Assembly: GCF_000826545.1 (NCBI RefSeq) | Contig: NZ_CDME01000001.1 | Span: forward strand, 1-64,000 | Origin: Kibdelosporangium sp. MJ126-NF4 | Lineage (GTDB): Bacteria; Actinomycetota; Actinomycetes; Mycobacteriales; Pseudonocardiaceae | Reading direction: 5' to 3' | DNA length: 64,000 nt | Shown here: one piece after another, positions 1 through 8,700 of the stretch | Numbering within the stretch: the first letter of the stretch is position 1 | Layout: the number at the start of each line of letters is the position of its first letter | Notes under the pieces: model-generated | The model's input: only the letters and a program-made list of their open reading frames with translations | Told to the model about the DNA's origin: nothing | Databases searched by the model: none | Position numbers and translations under genes: made by a program

Positions 1-94
1 CTGCAGCCCAGCGACGAGACGACGGCGCAGCAAACTGACCCCAAAATACCCAGCCCCAAACACCCAGACACCCCCAGCTGATGCGAGGCGGTGT

Positions 95-370
95 GCAAGT
101 AAAAGCCCGAGGCACAAGAAGTACCCGGCAGCACGAAGCGCCATGGCATCGAAGTGCTGCGCAAAGCGACAGCCAGGGGCGCGAAACCCCGCAGAGTCGG
201 AGTGATGTGCAAGTAAAGCCCGAGGTGCAAGAGGTGCCCGGCGCGAAGCGCCGTGGCATCGACGTGATGTGCAAAGCAACAGCCAGGGGGCGCGAAGCGG
301 CCCTGGCGTCGACGTGGTGTGCAAAGCAATAGCAAGGGGGGCGCGAAGCGCCCCGGCGTCGGGTTGGTGT
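95..370. repeat. Degenerate tandem repeats, about 50-bp unit
   Basis: Units beginning with GCGCGAAGCG or close variants start near 131, 180, 241, 290 and 341, giving a spacing of about 49-61 bp. Each unit carries a variant of the core GTGCAAAGCAACAGCCAGGG. A longer unit of about 110 bp, starting with AAGTAAAGCCCGAGG near 97 and 208, overlies the short one. Open frames run through it because the unit lacks stops, but their composition is Arg/Gly/Gln noise with no recognisable protein, so I treat it as non-coding. It ends directly at the G-rich element at 371. Confidence 0.7.
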
Positions 371-456
371 GCTGGTCAAAGCCCAACGCAACCAGCGCTG
401 GTTCAAGAGGAGCTCGCACCGTGGGGGGTTTGGGGGGCTCGGCCCCCCAAAATAAT
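371..456 (+). repeat. G-rich dispersed repeat, copy 1
   Basis: This 86-bp sequence reappears with the same length and order at 55801-55886 and, diverged and inverted, at 1884-1963. It contains AAAGCCCAA, a CCAGCGCTGG palindrome, GAGGAGCTCGCACC, two G6 tracts separated by TTT, and a hairpin GGGGGG-CTCGG-CCCCCC followed by AAAATAAT. It lies just downstream of the leftward tRNA cluster. A terminator role is possible, but neither strand has a U-run after the stem. Confidence 0.75.
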
Positions 457-508
457 GAACACCCGACCCGGCGAAGTTGCGAAGCAACGAGCAAGGGAGC
501 CCAGAGGG

Positions 509-582
509 TGGCCAGGGGCGGGGTCGAACCGCCGACCTTCCGCTTTTCAGGCGGACGCTCGTACCAACTGAGCTACCTGGCC
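509..582 (-). tRNA. tRNA-Phe (GAA)
   Basis: On the minus strand a full 74-nt cloverleaf folds: acceptor GGCCAGG/CCTGGCC with discriminator A, D-arm GCTC/GAGC, anticodon stem TCCGC/GCGGA around loop CTGAAAA (anticodon GAA), and a T-arm with TTCGACC. CCA is not encoded. It is the last member of a leftward Glu-Asp-Phe cluster with short spacers, so the three are probably one transcript. Confidence 0.95.
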
Positions 583-624
583 GTGAAGGTCCGGGTGTGT
601 GCTGCTTACCCGGACCTTCGGTGG

Positions 625-698
625 CGACCCAGACGGGACTCGAACCCGCGACCTTCGCCGTGACAGGGCGACGCGCTAACCAACTGCGCCACTGGGCC
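625..698 (-). tRNA. tRNA-Asp (GTC)
   Basis: A 74-nt cloverleaf on the minus strand: acceptor GGCCCAG/CTGGGTC, discriminator G, anticodon stem TCGCC/GGCGA with loop CTGTCAC (anticodon GTC), T-loop TTCGAGT. The three bases after the discriminator read CCA, so the 3' end is encoded here, unlike the neighbouring tRNA-Phe. It is the middle gene of the Glu-Asp-Phe cluster. Confidence 0.95.
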
Positions 699-738
699 TT
701 GCTTCTAACGTTTACTGCGTGTCCAGCGTTTTACTGCG

Positions 739-811
739 TGCTCCCAACGGGATTCGAACCCGCGCTGCCGCCTTGAAAGGGCGGAGTCCTAGGCCGCTAG
801 ACGATGGGAGC
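739..811 (-). tRNA. tRNA-Glu (TTC)
   Basis: A 73-nt cloverleaf on the minus strand: acceptor GCTCCCA/TGGGAGC, discriminator A, D-arm with TAGCGGCCTAGG, anticodon stem CCGCC/GGCGG with loop CTTTCAA (anticodon TTC) and T-loop TTCGAAT. It is the first gene of the leftward cluster; the promoter should lie to the right, in 812-950, where no gene is visible. Confidence 0.95.
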
Positions 812-1052
812 CCAGGGTCCCTTTGGCTTGCCGCTGGGAGCAAGATGAAGCTTAGGGCATGACCCCCATGGTCTACAAAACGGGTTATCCAAAAGCTTCC
901 CACCTGCACAAACAGGTGCCGAATGGGCGGTCCGGAGGTCCATGAGCGCCCCGTTGAGCTCATGGACCACCTTCGTGGTCCTCGTCACATCACTGCGACG
1001 GCTTCTCCACGGCTACCGCTGCCCCCAGCCCCCAGGTGTCCGACGTGGCTGG

Positions 1053-1301
1053 TCACCGGGTCACTGGGGGCATTCCGTCATCGCCCGGCACGAGGCCGAG
1101 CATGTCCAGCAGCAGTCGGCAGTCCTCGGCATCCAACGCGCTGCGGGCGACGGCGAGCCGTGCCTTGCGGATCTGCTCGTCGGTCACCCGCGAGGTTTCT
1201 CCGCCGCGCTGGGCCGGGACGCCACCGGTGAACCCGGCCCCGCTCCCGGTCATCGTGTCTTGCTGCATCAAGAAGTTGCGCACTTCGAGGGACCCGCTCA
1301 T
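1053..1301 (-). CDS. Small conserved hypothetical protein (82 aa)
   Basis: I do not know its function. The ATG at 1301 is preceded by a strong GGGGAGG ribosome site, which favours it over upstream starts. The C-terminal half is an amphipathic helical stretch containing VTDEQIRKARLAVARSALD and a DAEDCRLLLDMLGL motif of the kind seen in short actinobacterial acyl-carrier or regulator-associated proteins. There is no signal peptide or membrane segment. It stands alone, leftward like the tRNA cluster, and the 240 bp between them hold no other gene. Confidence 0.6.
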   Translation of the reverse strand: MSGSLEVRNFLMQQDTMTGSGAGFTGGVPAQRGGETSRVTDEQIRKARLAVARSALDAEDCRLLLDMLGLVPGDDGMPPVTR

Positions 1302-2332
1302 GACGCCTCCCCGGCTCGGCTGTGGCCGTGAGGTTATGGGAGGAAAAGCCGCGCACACAGCCCCCCGCAGAGTGAACCGTCTACAACAGTGGGTAGCCGA
1401 TTGAGCAGGTTTGGTTCGAGCGCCAGTGGGTACTAGGCGGCCTGCCCGGGTCTGGATAGAGCCAATCGGGTGAGTACGGTGGACGGTATTGTGTACACAA
1501 GTCCCGTCGTACCCCTACCCCCTACGGGTATCGACCGGTCACAGTGCACTCCACGACGCCAAATCCGCACTTACGGCCCCTATGGGCGACAAGCCGTTCC
1601 CCACTTTTGCCGAGAACCTGCAAATGTCGTCCGTCGAGAACACCTCAGAGACGGCGACACACACCCGTTCACCAGGCAGGGAAACATCAAGTGAACAGTT
1701 CCCTGGATTTTTTGGGCGCGGACATCTCGCCTACGACAGGTGAGCGTGCAACAATCTAGGAGCTGACACACCCCCGGTCAGCGCCTGTGGAGATCCCCTC
1801 CGGCCCCCGCGTTCCTCCCCCTGGCGCGGGGGCCTCCGCATCGGTGCTTGACTCCTTCGTCGTCTTCGCACTGGCCCCCGCCGATTACTTTGCGGGGCCG
1901 AGCCCCCCAAACCCCCCACGGTGTGAGTTCCTTGCGAACCAGCGTCGTTACCTTGGGCTTTCACTAACACCACCGACTTGCTACTACTACCGCTTTGCGC
2001 TCTTTGCTCGCTCACGCTCTGTGGTGGTTGTGGGGATTGGTGTTGGCCAAAGGGAGGGCTACTGGAGTAACTACTCGGATGGTTACCGGGGGTGGTGGAG
2101 TGGGATTGTTTTTGGTTGGGTATTCAAGTTTGTGGCAGCTTCTACAGGTGCTTGGTGCTCTGGGTTTGCTGCTGGTTTGGTGTGGACCTCACCTTATCGG
2201 GTGATCACTGTGGGCGTTCGCTGGGGTCCTGCGGTCTGTCGCTCCAGTCGTTGCGGTGACTGTGACGCGGGGCATGCCTGGTGGGCATGCACTGGTCGAC
2301 CTGCGGGTACTGACGCCTGAGGTGGGGAATGG
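1302..2332. other. Long intergenic stretch without a supported gene
   Basis: No open frame here has convincing codon use, a ribosome site and a recognisable product. What I can see is a perfect 12-bp palindrome TTGTGTACACAA at 1489-1500 (GntR-like operator shape), a lower-GC tract at about 1500-1760, an inverted copy of the G-rich repeat at 1884-1963, and a TG-rich tract at 1990-2300. It may hold decayed genes or an RNA I cannot identify. Confidence 0.6.
1884..1963 (-). repeat. G-rich dispersed repeat, copy 3 (inverted, diverged)
   Basis: Read on the minus strand this matches the elements at 371-456 and 55801-55886: AAGCCCAAGG, then a GCTGGTTCG segment, CTCACACCGTGGGGGG, TTTGGGGGG and CTCGGCCCCGCAAAGTAAT. 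The hairpin has mutated (GGGGCTCGGCCCC remains), so this copy looks older. Confidence 0.65.
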
Positions 2333-2719
2333 TTGCCGTCACTCGGTGTGTCGCGAGTCACAGTGGCTATCTTCCCGCAACCTAACCGTTATCGTGTCCC
2401 GGTGCCTTTGCCATCATTGGGACGCAGCCGTAGCAAGAGCGCCGCTAGTGGGCGCCCGGCAGCCAACCAGCTCGCCCCCGACACTGAGCTGGAGAGCTAC
2501 CTGGCCGCCATCGCGCCGGAGTCCGACGTGGAGACCACCGCGTCCGGCCGTCGCTTCGGCAACGCCGAGGTCTACCAGCTGCGCCTGTCCCTCATCGCCA
2601 ATGAGCAGCTCCGCGAGCTGGCCGCGCACCGCCAGACCTCTCCGCACGCGCTGGCCCAGGAATGGGTCATGGAGCGGCTGTCGTGGGAGGCACAGCAGCT
2701 GCGCTACCCGCAGAGCTGA
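2333..2719 (+). CDS. Small protein with a ribbon-helix-helix-like C-terminus
   Basis: Up to 128 residues. The C-terminal segment reads VYQLRLSLIANEQLRELAAH followed by a helix ending in LAQEWVMERL, which resembles a ribbon-helix-helix (CopG/Arc-type) strand-helix-helix; the N-terminal 60 residues are Ser/Arg/Pro-rich. DNA binding is therefore plausible but not proven. The start is uncertain: a TTG at 2333 follows GAGGTGGGG, but GTG codons near 2400 would give a shorter protein. No toxin-like partner is adjacent. A strong hairpin terminator follows 40 bp after the stop. Confidence 0.55.
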   Translation: MPSLGVSRVTVAIFPQPNRYRVPVPLPSLGRSRSKSAASGRPAANQLAPDTELESYLAAIAPESDVETTASGRRFGNAEVYQLRLSLIANEQLRELAAHRQTSPHALAQEWVMERLSWEAQQLRYPQS

Positions 2720-2760
2720 CTCGACACCCACCCCGACACAAACAAACCCGTAAACAACGC

Positions 2761-2794
2761 AGGGCCCTGGACGACAACCGTCGTCCAGGGCCCT
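2761..2794. terminator. Bidirectional hairpin terminator
   Basis: A perfect 15-bp stem, AGGGCCCTGGACGAC / GTCGTCCAGGGCCCT, with a 4-nt loop sits between two convergent genes (the RHH-like gene and cspA). Its position and symmetry suit termination in both directions; there is no long U-run. Confidence 0.8.
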
Positions 2795-2805
2795 TCGCTG
2801 TCAGG

Positions 2806-3009
2806 TCAGATCGGCCGCACGTTCGTGGCCTGCGGGCCCTTGGTGCCCTGGCCGACCTCGAACTCGACGCGCTGGTTCTCCTCGAGCGTCCGGAAACCCT
2901 TGCCCTGGATCTCCGAGTAGTGCACGAAGACATCCGCCTCGCCGCTGTCGACCGCGATGAAGCCGAAGCCCTTTTCCGAGTTGAACCACTTAACAGTGCC
3001 CTGAGCCAT
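2806..3009 (-). CDS. cspA: Cold shock protein, CspA family
   Basis: This is a 67-residue single cold-shock domain, an OB-fold that binds single-stranded RNA or DNA and melts structure in mRNA. The RNP1 motif KGFGFIAV and the RNP2-like DVFVHYSEI are intact and the length is exactly that of the family. It begins [10 protein letters not shown] as usual. The roughly 400 bp upstream, shared with the divergent L,D-transpeptidase gene, includes a long 5' leader of lower GC, common for csp mRNAs. Other paralogues may exist elsewhere, so the letter is nominal. Confidence 0.95.
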   Translation of the reverse strand: MAQGTVKWFNSEKGFGFIAVDSGEADVFVHYSEIQGKGFRTLEENQRVEFEVGQGTKGPQATNVRPI

Positions 3010-3325
3010 ACATCTGCCTCCGTCGCCGGATCAGCTTGGGATTACACCGTGCAACCCCGGGCCGTCCCGGGCGTCGCTCGTCACCAACTTCGGCGAGAAA
3101 GCAGCACGCCCGCGTTTATGTTCCGCGAGCGTGATGGAGCACGAACACAGAAACTTACGGCCTGCGAGAACGAGCCTATCGCCTGCAATCGAGCGGCACT
3201 ACTGCCTCAATTCACTATCCATTGGGCCGTTCGTGTGATCCTCCTTCGTTACCGAACGTACCGAGGCACACGCTGCCTGCCACAATCTTTCCGTTGGTGA
3301 CCTTTCTGTCCTCGTTGCGACAAAC

Positions 3326-3341
3326 TGTGATGTGAGTCACA
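3326..3341. promoter_or_regulatory. CRP/GlxR-type operator
   Basis: The 16-mer TGTGATGTGAGTCACA matches the TGTGA-N6-TCACA pattern of Crp/GlxR family sites. It lies 68 bp upstream of the L,D-transpeptidase ATG and also in the upstream region of divergent cspA. That pattern is established for the family; binding here is inferred. Confidence 0.6.
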
Positions 3342-3408
3342 GTGACCGTCTGTCAACGCCGCCACCGTCAACCGCGTCGTGATGGGTGTGAGGACGGGGG
3401 CAGTAACT

Positions 3409-4605
3409 ATGACCAACCGACGGGGCATCAAGCTGATCGCCGCAGTGGCGATCGCCGCTTCTCTGGGGCTCAGCGCATGCAGCGGCGACACCAAGTCGCC
3501 CATCGGAACGGGACTCGGCCCGGCGACGGACACCAACGTCGCCCCGCAGGCCGCGGCAGCAGTGCCTGTGGTGACCACGCAACCGGCGAACGGCGCGGCA
3601 GACGCCAGTCCCGGCGGCACGATCCAGGCAGCCGTGGAGAACGGCACCATCAACGAGATCCGGCTCAGCAACCCGGACGGCAAGGAAGTCAAAGGCACGC
3701 TTGCCGAGGACAAGAAGTCATGGGCCGTCGGCGAGGAACTCGGCTTCGGCAAGACGTACACGTGGTCGGGCAGCGCGGTCGGTGCCAGCGGGCAGCAGAT
3801 CCCCATCACCGGGTCGTTCACCACGGCGAAGCCGAGGCGCACCGAGCAGGCCTCGCTGAACGTCGGCGACGGCAAGACCTACGGCGTCGCGATGCCGGTC
3901 AAGGTCGACTTCAAGAACCCGGTCGCGGACAAGGCATCGGTCGAGAAGGCACTGAAGATCGAGACCTCCGTACCGACCGAGGGCGCGTGGGCGTGGCTCG
4001 GTGACTCCGAGGTGCACTGGCGGCCCAAGGAGTACTGGAAGCCGGACACCAAGGTGACCGTCAACGCCAAGCTCTACGGCGTCTCGTTCGGCAACGGCGT
4101 GTACGGCAAGAACAACGTCGCTTCGACGTTCACCATCGGCCGCAACCAGGTCGTCGAGGCCAACACCCAGACCCACCAGCTGATCGTGAAGCAGAACGGC
4201 AACGTGGTGAACACGTTCCCGGCCAGCTACGGCCTCGACTCGGACAAGGGCCGCGTGACCCCGACCGGGATCCACGTGGTGATGGAGAAGCACAACTCGT
4301 ACGCGATGAGCAACCCGCGCTACAACTACGACAACGTCGTTGTGCCGTGGGCGGTCCGGTTCTCCAACCACGGTGAGTTCATCCACGGCTACCAGGCGTC
4401 GATACCGGACCAGGGCAAGCGCAACGTGTCGCACGGCTGCGCCAACCTGTCGCCCACCAACGCGAAGATCTACTTCGACAGCGCGATGGTCGGCGATCCG
4501 GTCGAGGTTGTCGGCAGCAGCGTGCCGATGTCCGACACCCAGTACGACTATTTCGACTGGGCGGTCAGCTGGGACAAGTGGCTGAGCAAGTCGGCTCTGC
4601 GGTAA
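3409..4605 (+). CDS. Lipoprotein L,D-transpeptidase (YkuD)
   Basis: 398 residues. It makes 3-3 cross-links in peptidoglycan outside the membrane. A signal peptide with lipobox LSAC (residues about 20-23) anchors it as a lipoprotein. Two Ig-like domains (about residues 45-250) precede the YkuD catalytic domain, which holds HGYQASIPD and SHGCANLSP, with Cys344 the expected nucleophile. Domain order matches mycobacterial Ldt enzymes. The ATG at 3409 gives the best signal peptide; longer frames add non-conserved residues. It is monocistronic, with a CRP/GlxR-type site upstream and a rho-independent terminator 23 bp downstream. Confidence 0.93.
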   Translation: MTNRRGIKLIAAVAIAASLGLSACSGDTKSPIGTGLGPATDTNVAPQAAAAVPVVTTQPANGAADASPGGTIQAAVENGTINEIRLSNPDGKEVKGTLAEDKKSWAVGEELGFGKTYTWSGSAVGASGQQIPITGSFTTAKPRRTEQASLNVGDGKTYGVAMPVKVDFKNPVADKASVEKALKIETSVPTEGAWAWLGDSEVHWRPKEYWKPDTKVTVNAKLYGVSFGNGVYGKNNVASTFTIGRNQVVEANTQTHQLIVKQNGNVVNTFPASYGLDSDKGRVTPTGIHVVMEKHNSYAMSNPRYNYDNVVVPWAVRFSNHGEFIHGYQASIPDQGKRNVSHGCANLSPTNAKIYFDSAMVGDPVEVVGSSVPMSDTQYDYFDWAVSWDKWLSKSALR

Positions 4606-4627
4606 TTGGTTCCGCCTCCGACTCGCG

Positions 4628-4665
4628 AACTGGTGGCTGCCCACTCGGGCAGTCACCAGTTTTTT
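4628..4665 (+). terminator. Rho-independent terminator
   Basis: Stem AACTGGTG-G-CTGCCC / GGGCAG-T-CACCAGTT with one G-T wobble and a 4-nt loop, followed directly by a run of T. It terminates the L,D-transpeptidase transcript and faces the end of ridA on the other strand. Confidence 0.9.
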
Positions 4666-4759
4666 GTCGCCCGGATCCGATAATCGGGAAAGCTGACTTA
4701 CGAAATAGATTTCCTCAGTCGAAGTGGTCCGCGAAACAAAGCCATTCGCTTGCCGGTGG

Positions 4760-5146
4760 CTAGGCCGCCGCGATGACCTCTATTTCGACCAGCCAATTGC
4801 TGTCCAGTGTCTGCGCGACAATCGCGGTTGTCGGTACGGCGCGACCATTGAGCGCTGCCACCCGGGCACGCGCGTTCGCTTCGGCATATCCAGGATCACG
4901 CAGATAGCTGGTCAGGCGCACGATGTTGTCGACAGTCATTCCCGCTGAGGCGAGAATCGTCCGGATGTTGCTCCAGATCAGGTCGAGCTGGTCGTCCAGC
5001 GACCCGGCAGGCATCCCGTCCTGGTCGAGGCCCATCGTGCCTGCGACGTACAGCAGGCGCTGCGGGTCACGCACCTCCATGGCATGCACGTAGTCGTCCG
5101 ATGCCGGGTAGACGCCCTCGGTCGGGTTGTGCGGCACAAGCTTCAT
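4760..5146 (-). CDS. RidA/YjgF family protein
   Basis: 128 residues with the YjgF/RidA fold. Classical RidA deaminates reactive enamine/imine intermediates of PLP enzymes. The family C-terminus LVEIEVIAA with its conserved Glu is present, but where deaminating members have PARS the sequence reads VPTT, so the substrate-binding Arg is missing. It may be a non-deaminating Rid subgroup member. The start at 5146 (MKLVPHN) fits the family; the longer frame is low-complexity. It follows the unknown gene by about 50 bp and is probably the last gene of the glnX-glnH-pknG transcript. Confidence 0.85.
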   Translation of the reverse strand: MKLVPHNPTEGVYPASDDYVHAMEVRDPQRLLYVAGTMGLDQDGMPAGSLDDQLDLIWSNIRTILASAGMTVDNIVRLTSYLRDPGYAEANARARVAALNGRAVPTTAIVAQTLDSNWLVEIEVIAAA

Positions 5147-5196
5147 CCGCGGATCATCGCACCAGGGCCCCGCGTCGAGCACCGGAATTCGACCGG

Positions 5197-5757
5197 TCAG
5201 GCGGGCGTGAACAGCCAACGGGCGAAGCAGGTCTGCTCGTCCGGCTCCGTCATCCACCGCACGTGCAGCTGGTAGTCGCCGCGGGGCACGTCGAACCGCA
5301 GCCCGCTCGGCGCCTCCGCCGCGTCGTCCGCCGGTTCCCACTGCGCCGGAGGCCTGCCCGGTTTGGCTTTCGGCCAGTCCCCGTCGCCGCCGAGCGTCGC
5401 GTTGAAGAAGTACATGTCGCCGCTGGGCACGGGCACCACGTCACCCATATGGTCGCCGTCGTCCGGGTACTCCAGCGCCTTGCCCAGCGCCCGGGTGTAC
5501 GGCTCGCCCTGGGCCTGGACGATCGCGACCGACCTGCGGTTCTGGAAGACCTCCAGCCAGCCGTCGCCGCCGATCGTCCCGTCGGTGGCGACCACCGCGG
5601 CCCAGCCGGTGCCGACCTCGGTCGCGGTCTGGAACCAGTGCATCTGCGACAGCGCGCCGACCTGGTCGTCAGCGCCCTGCCACGCGTACAGGAAGTACCT
5701 GTCCATCACCAGGAACTGGGCACCACTCGTCCACACTCGACCAATATGTCTCCACAT
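5197..5757 (-). CDS. Hypothetical protein coupled to pknG
   Basis: About 186 residues, function not recognised. Its ATG overlaps the pknG stop as TGATG, which points to translational coupling; a start at 5703 (MDRYFLYAWQG) is also possible. It is soluble, rich in Trp, Asp and Gly, with no signal peptide and no transmembrane segment, and looks like a beta-rich globular protein. Position after pknG and before ridA suggests a role tied to the same signalling or amino-acid status, but nothing in the sequence shows a mechanism. Confidence 0.75.
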   Translation of the reverse strand: MWRHIGRVWTSGAQFLVMDRYFLYAWQGADDQVGALSQMHWFQTATEVGTGWAAVVATDGTIGGDGWLEVFQNRRSVAIVQAQGEPYTRALGKALEYPDDGDHMGDVVPVPSGDMYFFNATLGGDGDWPKAKPGRPPAQWEPADDAAEAPSGLRFDVPRGDYQLHVRWMTEPDEQTCFARWLFTPA

Positions 5758-8700
5758 CAGGTAAGCGTCCTCGGGCGGATGGCGTTGGCGCGGTCGACCA
5801 ACTCGTGGCGTTGTTCCGGAGTACCTGCCAGCCGGGCGAGTGCGCGGTAGCAGCGCTCCAACCCGAAGCGTAGTTCACGCTCGGAAAGGTTGCAGCCCAA
5901 GACAGTTCCGGTCGCCTGACCACCACCCGGTCGGCCCGCCTGCACCCACCCGTACGCCGCCTCCAGCACCTCGACCGACAACTGCGTACGACGTTCCGCG
6001 TCCAACGCGAGCCGTTCGAGTCGCTGTGCCGCGTCGTACAGCTCGGGCTCGGCCACCTTGGTCACCTCGTGCGCCCGTGCCTTGACCTTGATCGCGGCGA
6101 CCTGGGCGGTGACGTAGTGGCTCGACGAGTCCGGAACGGACTCCAGCACCTCGATGGCCCCCGCCCTGGCGCCCTGCGCGAGGTACACGCGCACCAGGCC
6201 GAACGCCGCGCTGACGTAGGAGTGGTCGGTACGCCAGACCTGCTCGTAGAACCGGGCAGCGCCGAAGTAGTCCCGCAGGTACTCGAGGCTGATCGCCAGC
6301 GCCAGCTTCGGCGCCGCCTCACCGGGCAACGCGTCGTACACGGCCTCGAACGCGGCCCGTGCCTCGGCCGGTCGCCGCATCGCGAGTTCCAGCAGGCCAC
6401 GGTGCCACTGCAGGCGCCAGTCGTGCGGGTCCGACGCCATCCGCCTGGCCAGCTCCAACTCGCCGGACGCGCGGGCGATGTCACCCATCTCGGTACGGGC
6501 CCGCAGCATCCGCAGCCGGACCTCGACCGAGTTCTGCGGCGCGTGCGCGAGCGCCTCCAGCAGTTCGTTCAGGTCGGCCGACACGGTCGCGGCGAGCACA
6601 CCGGCAGCGGGATCGTCGGTGTCCACCTGGGGCACGGGCAGCGCGCCGACCACTTCGGACGGGTCGGGCACGGTGAGCGACACGCCGCGTTCGTCGGTCT
6701 GCACCGACGCGCCGAACGTCCTCGGTTCCGGACCGAACACCGTGGACACACCGGGACGCGGCCGGTTCGTGCCGAGCGCCATCACCTCGCGCAGCACACC
6801 GGTCAGCTGCTCGGCCATGTCCTCGGCCGTGGGGAACCGGCGGTCCGGGTCGGGGTGCGTTGCCCGCTTGAGCACCCGGTAGAACGAGTCGAACAGCTTG
6901 AACAGCGGCATCTCGTCCGCACTGGGCAGCGTGTGCCGGAACTTGCCGGTGTAGCCGGTGAACTCGATCGCCAGCACAGCCAGCGTGCGGCCGACGGTGT
7001 AGATGTCGGACGCCACCGACGCGCCGCGGTCGGCCAGTTCCGGCGCGCTGTAGCCGAGCGTGAAGAACAGGGGGCTCTCGTAGTCGTCGTCCCGCCGGAC
7101 CGCGCCGAGGTCGATCAGCTTGAGCGTCTCGTTGGTCTGGATCACGTTGTCCGGTTTGAGGTCGCAGTACAGCAGGCCGATGCTGTGCAGGTAGCCCATG
7201 GCGGGCAGGATCTCCAGGCCGTACGCGATCACCTGGCCGATCGGCAGCGGCTCGGCGCGGCCGAGGGTCCGGTGGTGCTCCAGCGCGATCTGCCGCAGCG
7301 ACTGGCCGCCGATGTACTCCATCACGATGTAGCCGACGGACGTCCCGGTGGCCGGGTCGGGAGCCTGGACGAAGTTGTAGATCTTGAGGATGTTGGCGTG
7401 CTCGACCTGCGCGAGGAACCGCTGCTCGGCGACGGCGGCGGCCAGCGCGGTCGGGTCACCGGTGTCGATCAGGCCCTTCAGCACCACCCAGCGGTCGCTG
7501 ACGTTGTGGTCCTTGGCCAGGTAGATCCAGCCGAGGCCGCCGTAGGCCAGGCAGCCGAGCACCTCGTACTGGCCACCGAGCACGTCACCACGACCGAGCT
7601 TCGGCTTGAACGAGAACCGCGCACCACACTGGGGGCACTCCCCCTCGGCGGCACCGGGCTCACCGTCGACACCACGGCCGACCGCGGTACCGCAGTTGCC
7701 ACAGAAGCGCTTGTTCTCCGCGACGGCCGGGTCGTCCATCACCGCCGACGCGGGATCCCGATACGGCACCGGCGGAACCTCGACCAGGCCCGCTCCCAGC
7801 CCACGGCCGCGGGCGACCCGGGAACTCGTCCGCCGCGAACCGGTGCCGTGCCCCGGCCCGGGGAACGGCACAGAGCCGCTGTTCGGCCGGGAATCCTGGG
7901 ACGGCGGCGACTCCGCGACGACCGGCTTCGGCGGCACGATGCTCTGCGTCGGGTCGACCACAGCCAGGACACTCGTCGGCTGCGGCACGTCCGGCACTGG
8001 TTCCTGGTTGTGCTGCGGCAGGACAGACGGGACCTGGACGCCCTGCGCCCAGTGGCCCGGCGCGGGGGCGGGCTGGCCGCCCGGGGGCGTGACCGGCTGG
8101 ATGATCAGGGTTTCCGGGTCGGGTTTGGGCTTCGGCGCCGGTGGCCGGGGGAGTTTCGGGTGTTGCTGTGCCTGAGAGGGGTGCGGCATCGGCTGTGACG
8201 GCGGATGTGGCATTGGTTGCGACGGCTGCGGCTGCGGCGGTGGGTGTGCCTGCGACGGCTGCGGCTGCGATGGCTGCGGCTGCGATGGGTGTGGTTGTGA
8301 CGGGTGTGGCTGTGCTCGTGACTGCGTCGGCTGCAGGGCGGGCGGCGGTTGCTGAGGCGGCTGTGGCGGGCGTGGCAGGGATTGACTCGGCTGCGGTTGG
8401 CCACCTGGTGGTTGGCTCAGCTGATACTGACCTGCCTGTGATCGCCCCGGCCGTGGCTGGCTCGCTTCCGGCTGTGAGCGCCCTGGCTGTGACTGGCTGG
8501 ATGGTGGCTGCCCGGGTTGTGGCTGCCCGGGTTGTGGCTGGCCCGCTGGCGGCTGGCTGGCCCGTGGTTGGCCAGGCTGGGACTGGCTCGCTTCCGGCTG
8601 CGACTGCCCCGGCTGCGACTGGCCCGCCTGCGAGTGACTGGCCCGCGGCTGGCCCGGCCGGGACTGGCTCGCCTCCGGCTGCGACAGCCCCGGTTGTGGC

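Noticed and set aside
420..456. Rho-independent terminator for the tRNA cluster in the G-rich element
   Set aside because: The hairpin is stable but lacks a U-run on either strand, and the same element occurs where no transcript end is expected, so I list it as a repeat.
1787..2320. A 177-residue open frame in the TG-rich tract
   Set aside because: It crosses the inverted G-rich repeat, has no ribosome site and no recognisable domain; Trp/Gly richness follows base composition.
6069..8198. A 709-residue open frame antisense to pknG
   Set aside because: It is the high-GC shadow of pknG, with His/Arg/Val-rich composition and no family match; the minus-strand frame has clear kinase and TPR domains.
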